Positions 57,984-64,000 of a DNA stretch of 64,000 nt are shown here, one piece after another (within the stretch, counting starts at the first letter, position 1; every line of letters starts with the position of its first letter). This DNA is from Thermophagus xiamenensis (GTDB lineage: Bacteria > Bacteroidota > Bacteroidia > Bacteroidales > Marinilabiliaceae): the NCBI RefSeq assembly GCF_900112795.1, contig NZ_FONA01000002.1, positions 62,001 through 126,000 of the forward strand, written 5' to 3'. A program made the position numbers and the translations under genes. The notes under the pieces are model-generated. The model saw only the letters and a list, made by a program, of their open reading frames with translations. It was not told where the DNA came from and ran no database searches.

Positions 57984-58866
57984 TTTTAAAGGACGAACAA
58001 CATTGTTGATTGATTTTTTGTGGAAACCCACGATAAAAAGCGTTTAATGCTTCTTCTTTCAACAAACGTCGCTCTCGCTTATTTTTTTGATAAACAAGTC
58101 TCAGCTGACTAACCAATCGCATTATCTTTTTAGTTCTATTACTGCGTGTTAAAAAATTACCATAATGGTCTTGTAAGAATTTAAATTCTTCCAAAGCTCT
58201 TTTATTTAAATTTTGGCTGCTCCCCATCCCAAAAACCGATTTCGAGTCATCATGTTTTCGGTACTTTCCCATGAAAACCGGAATATGGAAGAAGAAGGTA
58301 TGTTTTAAAAAGCGATACCATAAATCGGTATCCATAACATAATGTAGTGAAACATCCAAGCCATTGACTTTTTTCCAAAGCTCAGCAGTAAAAAAGGCGG
58401 ACTCCTGAGGAAGTTTGGTAAGCATAGGAGGAAATTTCATCGAAAAGGACGGGGCTTCATATATATCAATAATATTTGAATTTTGATCAATGATAAGTCG
58501 GTCTCCAAACACCATTTGGCAGCTATCCTTTAATTTTTCCAGAAAATGGACAGCCATCTCCACCGCACCGGGACATAATAGATCATCGGAATTAATCCAA
58601 TTATAAATATCACCTGTTGCGTGCATAAACCCCTTGTTAATGGCATCGCTTTGTCCATTGTCGGGCTCACTAACCCACCATGCCAAACGGTCTTCATATT
58701 TTTTAATAATCTCCACACTCCCATCCGTCGAACCGCCATCTACTATGATGTATTCAATATTTGGATAAGTTTGATTCAGGACAGATAGAATGGTTTCTTC
58801 CAGAAATTCTGCCTGATTATAAGAAGGGGTAACGATCGATACTTTTGGAAGATAGTTATTACTCAT
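57967..58866 (-). CDS. Family 2 glycosyltransferase
   Basis: A GT2 enzyme with VSIVTPSYNQAEFLEETILS, VDGGSTDGSVEII and the DXD-like NSDDLLCPGAVE. The start was set at 58866 (MSNNYLPKV), because that ATG overlaps the stop of the upstream gene as ATGAGTAA; the longer start at 58917 adds no conserved residues. The C-terminus ends ..KRLRQT, where a dispersed repeat supplies the stop codon. Confidence 0.92.
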   Translation of the reverse strand: MSNNYLPKVSIVTPSYNQAEFLEETILSVLNQTYPNIEYIIVDGGSTDGSVEIIKKYEDRLAWWVSEPDNGQSDAINKGFMHATGDIYNWINSDDLLCPGAVEMAVHFLEKLKDSCQMVFGDRLIIDQNSNIIDIYEAPSFSMKFPPMLTKLPQESAFFTAELWKKVNGLDVSLHYVMDTDLWYRFLKHTFFFHIPVFMGKYRKHDDSKSVFGMGSSQNLNKRALEEFKFLQDHYGNFLTRSNRTKKIMRLVSQLRLVYQKNKRERRLLKEEALNAFYRGFPQKINQQCCSSFKRLRQT

Positions 58867-60121
58867 AATGACTTTGACTAATAGATTGAAAAATTTGGTT
58901 GAGTTTTGCCCCAACAATCTGAGGAGAAAATTCTGTGTTTATTTTTTCAATGGCAGCATTCTGCATTTTCTGATATTGTTCTTCAGGCATTTTTACCATC
59001 CGTTCCAGCGCATTGGCCAAAAGGTTAACATTGGTCTCCTCAACCAGCAACCCGTTTTTTTCATGTTCTATCATATCAGATATTCCACCAATGTTAAAAG
59101 CCACCACAGGCGTTCCGCAGGCCAAGGACTCTAACACAGTATTGGGCAGATTATCTTCTAATGAAGGCAAAACAAAAGCAGTACTGGCAGCATAATATTG
59201 AGCCAACTCTTTTTTCTCCCGAATAAAACCAAGATTTATTACACGAAAAGGAATTTTTTCGAGCAAGGGAGATTCTTTGGCGCCAAAAACGAGAAAAACC
59301 AAATCATCGGCAGGAATTCTTCCTTGAAGTTGAGCCAGTGCATCTACCAATAAATGAGCTCCTTTCCTTGTATCCCGCAAAGATTTGACCGCTCCAAAAA
59401 GTAATACCTTTTGATGAGGATTTATTCCTAGTGATGCCCGAAGTTTTTCTGAGGGCATCGGTTTAAATATCTCCGGTTCAACACCATATGGCAACACCTC
59501 AATTCTTTTATTTCCAAACATCCGGCTTTTTTTAACCATTTGTGCCATCCAGTTGCTCGGACATAAAATGGTTATATCCAGATTTTTCCAGTTTTCATAT
59601 TTTCTCCGCCACAAATAACGACTCCAATCATGATTTTGGGGAAACTTTAATTTGGGACAATTGCCACACCCTGTTTGAAAGCCGGTACAATTACCCGGAT
59701 AATGACACCCACCGGTGACGGCCCATAAATCATGAAAGATCCATACCACGGGAACATTAAATTTACCAATATCCTTTACCGACAAAAAATCGTCGTTAAC
59801 CCAATTGAGGCACACCAGGTCAGGCTTTAAACGTTTAATTTTTTGATATTGAAAACGAGGGGAAAGCGATACAGACCAATATCCTTCGCCGGGTATCACT
59901 CTTTGGGCTATTTTCTTCCTTTCCTTTTTAAAAAGATACTTCACCAACTTACGAACAGGATAGGGATGTTTTAAACTCACCACCCCTTCACCTGGTTGTT
60001 CAACATTTAGCGAAGCAAAAGTTGAATTTCCCCCGGCCATTCGGAAAGCATTAAAATATCGGCGAGCTGCAATGGCAGCACCGCCTTTGGTTTGATTGGT
60101 GTTTAAAAATACTACATGCAT
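58859..60121 (-). CDS. Family 4 glycosyltransferase
   Basis: A 420-residue GT-B enzyme with LNTNQTKGGAAIAARRYFNA, WIFHDLWAVTGGCHYPGNCTG and the donor site VLPSLEDNLPNTVLESLACGTPVVAFNIGG (split here by the 20-residue limit: LEDNLPNTVLESLACGT). The WIFHDLW and CHYPGNC motifs are typical of one GT4 subgroup with Cys-rich acceptor loops. Its stop overlaps the GT2 start by 8 bp. Confidence 0.93.
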   Translation of the reverse strand: MHVVFLNTNQTKGGAAIAARRYFNAFRMAGGNSTFASLNVEQPGEGVVSLKHPYPVRKLVKYLFKKERKKIAQRVIPGEGYWSVSLSPRFQYQKIKRLKPDLVCLNWVNDDFLSVKDIGKFNVPVVWIFHDLWAVTGGCHYPGNCTGFQTGCGNCPKLKFPQNHDWSRYLWRRKYENWKNLDITILCPSNWMAQMVKKSRMFGNKRIEVLPYGVEPEIFKPMPSEKLRASLGINPHQKVLLFGAVKSLRDTRKGAHLLVDALAQLQGRIPADDLVFLVFGAKESPLLEKIPFRVINLGFIREKKELAQYYAASTAFVLPSLEDNLPNTVLESLACGTPVVAFNIGGISDMIEHEKNGLLVEETNVNLLANALERMVKMPEEQYQKMQNAAIEKINTEFSPQIVGAKLNQIFQSISQSHYE

Positions 60122-60207
60122 TACATGGTTGTTTTAGTTTTTAATTTAATTCTTCAATACCCATTTCGCTTTTTTATCAAAGCTTACAGGATATCCCGGC
60201 ATGCATT

Positions 60208-61590
60208 TTATTTATTCCAGATACCACGGGCCGTACCGTTAATAATCTTCTTATATTGAATTGGGTGCAATACCGCACCAAAGGCGAGGCAAGCAATGGT
60301 ACCTAAAATAACTCCGCCGGAACCCATTCCAAGATTTTTAGCAAAAAACACTGAAAGAGGAATGTTTATTAATGCAATTACAATAGACATGTAAAGTTGC
60401 AATCGGATTTTTCCAACTCCGTTTATCAGATATACAAAAACATTATTCCAGGTTTTTATGGTAAAAAAGAGCATCATTAAAACCGAAAGACGAACAGGCA
60501 CCACCACTAATTCTCCTATCCAAATTCGGTATACCCACCCCGACAAAGCCAGCATTATCAAACTCACACCCACAGAAATTCCCCATAATACCACCAATTT
60601 GTTGATGGATTTTCGAATCCATCGAAATTCTTTTTTTACAAAAGCCTGGGTAAATGCCGACCAAAAAGGTTCTAAAACAATCATAAACAGCATTTCCGTT
60701 ATCCCGAAATACTTTCGTGCAACGTTATAGGGTACCACATCCGACGGGCCAGATATCTGTGATATTATGATGTTGTCGGTTGAAAACATAATAATCACCG
60801 AAATCTGAACAACAAAAAACTGAATACCGACAGATGCAAGACTTTTAAACTCATGTAAATCAATATATTTTATTGATGGCCGGATATTTTTATAACGTCC
60901 GGAAAACAATATAACCGACGCCACTACCAACACCAAAAGGACAGAACCACTGGATAAGACCCCCACTACAACCAAATTGCCATACATTATCCTGTACTTA
61001 AGCGCAAGCCATATCCCTATAAAAAAGATGACACTCGATATGGTTTGTAACATCTGACTTAGAGCCGGGCGCTGGTCTGCCACCAGTACTATTCCGATTA
61101 ATTTCAACACAAACCGAAAGGCAAAAAAGGTAAATACTATCAACAATGTAGCCACCAACATGCCTTCGTAACTTTCGGAAACAGCAACAATTTTGGGCCA
61201 ATCAAGCGTAAAGGCACTTATTATCAGCATTACAAGCATAATAAAACTGATAATACTAATTATGGCATAAGTGGAACTCACATAAATTCGTGCCAGCTTT
61301 GTATCTTTACGGGCAAGAGCTTCGGCCAGTTTGTTGCGTAACCCGGTTCCCAGCCCAACATTGAAAAAGCCAAACCAATTAATTATGCCACCAACGGTAA
61401 GCCAAACACCGTGTAGCTCGGCACCGAGGAATCTCAGCGTTACCGGAAATCGCAAATAACTGATACCTACGGCAACACCCCTGAGAGCCAACAAGCCCAT
61501 TATATTTTTTCTCAGGCCTTCACCTCTCTTGGTGTTCGACTTAAAAAATCGTTTTTGAAGTGTATTAAGCAGATTCTTCTTTTGAGTCAT
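60208..61590 (-). CDS. Wzx-type polysaccharide flippase
   Basis: The protein (about 460 residues from this start) has some 12-14 membrane helices and the family pattern NIMGLLALRGVAVGISYLRF, GFFNVGLGTGLRNKLAEAL and FSTDNIIISQISGPSDVVPY. It moves lipid-linked repeat units across the inner membrane. The start was set at 61590 (MTQKKNLL), inside the end of the Wzy-like gene, with 26 bp overlap; the longer ATG at 61686 has no family resemblance before that. Confidence 0.92.
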   Translation of the reverse strand: MTQKKNLLNTLQKRFFKSNTKRGEGLRKNIMGLLALRGVAVGISYLRFPVTLRFLGAELHGVWLTVGGIINWFGFFNVGLGTGLRNKLAEALARKDTKLARIYVSSTYAIISIISFIMLVMLIISAFTLDWPKIVAVSESYEGMLVATLLIVFTFFAFRFVLKLIGIVLVADQRPALSQMLQTISSVIFFIGIWLALKYRIMYGNLVVVGVLSSGSVLLVLVVASVILFSGRYKNIRPSIKYIDLHEFKSLASVGIQFFVVQISVIIMFSTDNIIISQISGPSDVVPYNVARKYFGITEMLFMIVLEPFWSAFTQAFVKKEFRWIRKSINKLVVLWGISVGVSLIMLALSGWVYRIWIGELVVVPVRLSVLMMLFFTIKTWNNVFVYLINGVGKIRLQLYMSIVIALINIPLSVFFAKNLGMGSGGVILGTIACLAFGAVLHPIQYKKIINGTARGIWNK

Positions 61591-62818
61591 AATAGGATGC
61601 AAACAAGTAACACAATATGAGGCCAAACGTAAATATCCAGTAGTAAACCATGGTAACGTTAGCCCACAAAAACACCATGAAACCAAAAAAACTTCCGTAA
61701 AATCCTGTTTTTTTTGCCACCCTCCACAACCTTGCCGTTACCAGACCCCAGAACAGAAAGGCCAGAAAAGTGCCAACGATGCCATAGGAAAACAAATGAG
61801 ACAAGTAACCCACATGAATTTGAGACGACCGGTTGGCAATGGCTATAATCACATCTTCAGTTAAATGCTGACCGGTACCAAAAAACGGATTCTCCGGGAA
61901 AAATTGTTTAAAAACTTCAAAAGCCAGAATCCGTGTATTACCACCCGCTTCATCCAGTAATCTTTCTTCAATATACCTCGAAACATCATATCCGACCAGT
62001 TGAAGGACTACTCCCATCAAAACAATTAGTACGGCAAAGCCCAGGATTGCCACAATGGCATTGCGGATAATCTTTTTCTGATAAAACAGTGCGGGAGCTG
62101 CCGCGATAAAAAATCCCAATTGAATATACCGCGAATTATTTACAACTACTATAAAAAAACTTAATACCAGATATAAAACCGGTATCCGATTCTTTTCTTT
62201 TACCTCATAACCCGTTACCAAAGCAACTATGGGCAAAAATGACAAACCCACATCATTAACATCGGTAAATCCAAAAACAGATAATCGCCTTACTTGAAGC
62301 ACGTTTGAACCCCAATCGTAATGTAACATGGATTCCCGAAAATGATCAGGGGTAAAAAAAAACGGGTCATAAACCACTTGAATAAACGACACCACTACTC
62401 CTAACACAATTAACCCTTTCATCAGCCGCACTAAAGTATCTATCAGCCGATGAGAAAAAATAAGGTTATCTACCACAAAGAGTACTGCTACCGTTTGCAG
62501 TGTCCGATTCAGGAAGAATTCATAAAATATTCCTTTTCTTGCAATAACATCCTGCCACAGAACCAAATCCCATATCATAAAATAAATGGCCAGAATAATG
62601 CCTGCCGGTAAATAATACCGAAAAACCACATTCTGAGTTCCTCTGGCCAACAACAGTAACACAGCAAACAACACTATAGTGCTTCCATAAATCCTTTCAA
62701 AACCCTGATTTATGGTCATATAATCCAGATAACAAATCAGAGGCGAAAGCACAAGTGCTATAAAATACCAGTGAGCCCAGAAGCCAAATGAATAAACCCG
62801 TTTATTTTCTGTAACCAT
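61565..62818 (-). CDS. O-antigen polymerase/ligase family protein (Wzy-like)
   Basis: The 417-residue protein has about 10-12 membrane helices, with a large loop (GTGQHLTEDVIIAIANRSSQ) and the region FFPENPFFGTGQ typical of the O-antigen ligase family. It would polymerise repeat units in the periplasm. It overlaps the upstream kinase gene by 17 bp and the downstream flippase by 26 bp, so all three are translationally linked. Confidence 0.88.
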   Translation of the reverse strand: MVTENKRVYSFGFWAHWYFIALVLSPLICYLDYMTINQGFERIYGSTIVLFAVLLLLARGTQNVVFRYYLPAGIILAIYFMIWDLVLWQDVIARKGIFYEFFLNRTLQTVAVLFVVDNLIFSHRLIDTLVRLMKGLIVLGVVVSFIQVVYDPFFFTPDHFRESMLHYDWGSNVLQVRRLSVFGFTDVNDVGLSFLPIVALVTGYEVKEKNRIPVLYLVLSFFIVVVNNSRYIQLGFFIAAAPALFYQKKIIRNAIVAILGFAVLIVLMGVVLQLVGYDVSRYIEERLLDEAGGNTRILAFEVFKQFFPENPFFGTGQHLTEDVIIAIANRSSQIHVGYLSHLFSYGIVGTFLAFLFWGLVTARLWRVAKKTGFYGSFFGFMVFLWANVTMVYYWIFTFGLILCYLFASYYDSKEESA

Positions 62819-64000
62819 ATTTATAATTGTAATACCTACGATTCAATCCCATGGATACATCATTCAAAACAAGACCAACTTTTCTGGCTTTAAACTCCTT
62901 CATATTTTGAAGCGTTTTTTTCATAACATTAAGTGGGGTATAGCCTGCACGGGTTACCATCAATACCACATCAGCCAAGGGGATGGTCGATCTTGTATCT
63001 GCCACAATTAAGGGGGCCGAATCGAGTATTACAAAATCAAAATGAGATTTAACCTCTTCCAACATTTCCCTGAATTTTTCCGATTCAAGTATTTCACTGG
63101 GATTGGGTGGAATTTTGTCAGATGGAATAAGATAAAAATTTTCTTCCGCGGAAGGATAGATTATGCTCTTCAAATCTGCTTCTCCATGGACATAATCTAC
63201 CAAACCGGGTTTATGATTCAATTCAGGGGCATAAGCAGAAATTAATCGTGGCCGTCTAAGATCCAATTCAATTAATAAAGTAGGGCGATTTAACCTGGCT
63301 AAAAAACGCGCCAGGAAATAAGAGGTAAAGGTTTTTCCTTCGCCCTGTACCGATGATGTTATCAAAATAAGTTCCGATGATTTAGTCTGAGGGATTCCAT
63401 CTTTACAAAAAGCCAAAAGGTTACTTCTAAGCGTTCGAATGGATTCGGCTTGCGATGAAAACTGATTTTCACCCATTAATTTCTTTATCGATCTTGTATG
63501 AAGTATTTCGCCCAGGAAACGGACATCATCATCCAAGTCTAAAAAATCTTTCTCATCTTTAACTTTTCCAAAAATATTGTCATATGCCAATGCAAGAACA
63601 GTAGCAGACAACAAGGCCAGGAATACGGCAAAGCCGGTAATTTTATTGGACTTAGGACTCACCAGTTGCGCGTATGACGGGGGATCAAATACTTCATAGT
63701 CGGGTAAGTTGGAAGCCCTCGCAATCTGAGCCTCTGCTTTTTTCTGCATCAAATAGGTATAGGTTTCATCATTTAATCGGAAGTCACGGCTAAAAGTTTG
63801 AAGGTTTCGCTGTGTCTCGGGCAATTGGCGTATTTGTTCATCAATTTGTGCCAGGCGTGTTTCGGTTTTACGCAAATCTTGCTCAGCAATATTCAAAGAA
63901 TATCTGACATTTTCACGAATGGTTTTTCTTAAATTACTAATTCTGGCTTCTACCTGACTCAAGAGGGGGCTCTTCGTTTGATTATTCTCAATTAAACGGG
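62802..64000 (-). CDS. BY-kinase/chain-length regulator (Wzc-like), C-terminal part
   Basis: The reading frame stays open to the right edge, so the N-terminus is missing. Visible parts are coiled coil with RLAQIDEQIRQLP, a membrane helix (ITGFAVFLALLSATVLALAY), the Walker A' motif SSVQGEGKTFTSYFLA and Walker B HFDFVILDSAPLI. A tyrosine-rich tail (RRYYNYKYGYRK) is autophosphorylated in this family. Wzc proteins control chain length and export through Wza. The ORF track-like start at 63962 is a TTG inside the frame and is not the real start. Confidence 0.92.
   Translation of the reverse strand, partial: RLIENNQTKSPLLSQVEARISNLRKTIRENVRYSLNIAEQDLRKTETRLAQIDEQIRQLPETQRNLQTFSRDFRLNDETYTYLMQKKAEAQIARASNLPDYEVFDPPSYAQLVSPKSNKITGFAVFLALLSATVLALAYDNIFGKVKDEKDFLDLDDDVRFLGEILHTRSIKKLMGENQFSSQAESIRTLRSNLLAFCKDGIPQTKSSELILITSSVQGEGKTFTSYFLARFLARLNRPTLLIELDLRRPRLISAYAPELNHKPGLVDYVHGEADLKSIIYPSAEENFYLIPSDKIPPNPSEILESEKFREMLEEVKSHFDFVILDSAPLIVADTRSTIPLADVVLMVTRAGYTPLNVMKKTLQNMKEFKARKVGLVLNDVSMGLNRRYYNYKYGYRK

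Noticed and set aside
39224-64000. Prophage or plasmid origin of the polysaccharide region
   Set aside because: No integrase, phage structural or replication genes are seen; gene content is that of an ordinary surface-polysaccharide locus.

Overview
The window looks like a chromosomal piece of a Bacteroidota bacterium, most likely order Bacteroidales or Marinilabiliales. Supporting signs are a SusC-type receptor next to a one-protein hybrid two-component regulator, TPR sensor kinases, DUF4199 and DUF3244-like proteins, lipoproteins with SSC/ASC lipoboxes, and repeated promoters of the form TTTG-N18-20-TAnnTTTG, the Bacteroidota -33/-7 type. The species cannot be named from sequence alone.

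Layout. 1-4.8 kb: the N-terminus of a SusC-like TonB-dependent receptor and its hybrid two-component regulator (minus strand), with a 22-bp-spaced direct repeat between them. 5-17.8 kb: core metabolism and housekeeping (dapA, a tiny lipoprotein, gapA, aconitase, a Dps-like ferritin, an ATP-cone/nuclease protein, tRNA-Asn), a decayed ankyrin gene, and an ABC exporter operon with a NEW3-domain membrane protein. 18.4-20 kb: an Rrf2 regulator and cysK in one operon with a clear promoter and a palindrome. 20-30 kb: signalling and envelope genes, including a TPR/HTH lipoprotein, an AidA/PixA-like protein, a LytTR regulator, and a TPR histidine kinase split by an in-frame stop. 30-39 kb: miaA, a NUDIX hydrolase, a dolichol-phosphate-mannose-synthase-like glycosyltransferase, SRP RNA with four tRNAs, a Sua5/YrdC protein, TrkA and ComEC.

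39-64 kb is a large surface-polysaccharide locus. From the right edge leftward it encodes a BY-kinase/chain-length regulator (cut by the window edge), a Wzy/ligase-type membrane protein, a Wzx flippase and six glycosyltransferases. It also carries two right-handed beta-helix (pectate-lyase-like) proteins, a SGNH-like lipoprotein and a frameshifted methyltransferase. Last comes a minus-strand run of acyl carrier protein, glutamine-dependent amidotransferase (AsnB-like), NadE-like PP-loop ligase, AMP-forming ligase and initiating sugar transferase. This last group reads as an ACP-linked acyl or aminoacyl modification module attached to the polysaccharide pathway. One beta-helix protein is fused behind a cytoplasmic hexapeptide acyltransferase through an internal signal-anchor.

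The strongest undescribed element is a dispersed intergenic repeat, here in about 13 copies or remnants. A compact form (about 100 bp) has imperfect inverted ends (GGAACTCGCATGGC and CCATGCTCGTTTCATT). A longer form carries TTAGT-rich, CCTATTAGCCTA-type and CTTCTGCC-type blocks in the middle. At two genes the end of the repeat supplies the stop codon. Several genes appear broken (ankyrin gene, TPR kinase, methyltransferase), so either recent decay or sequencing errors should be considered.
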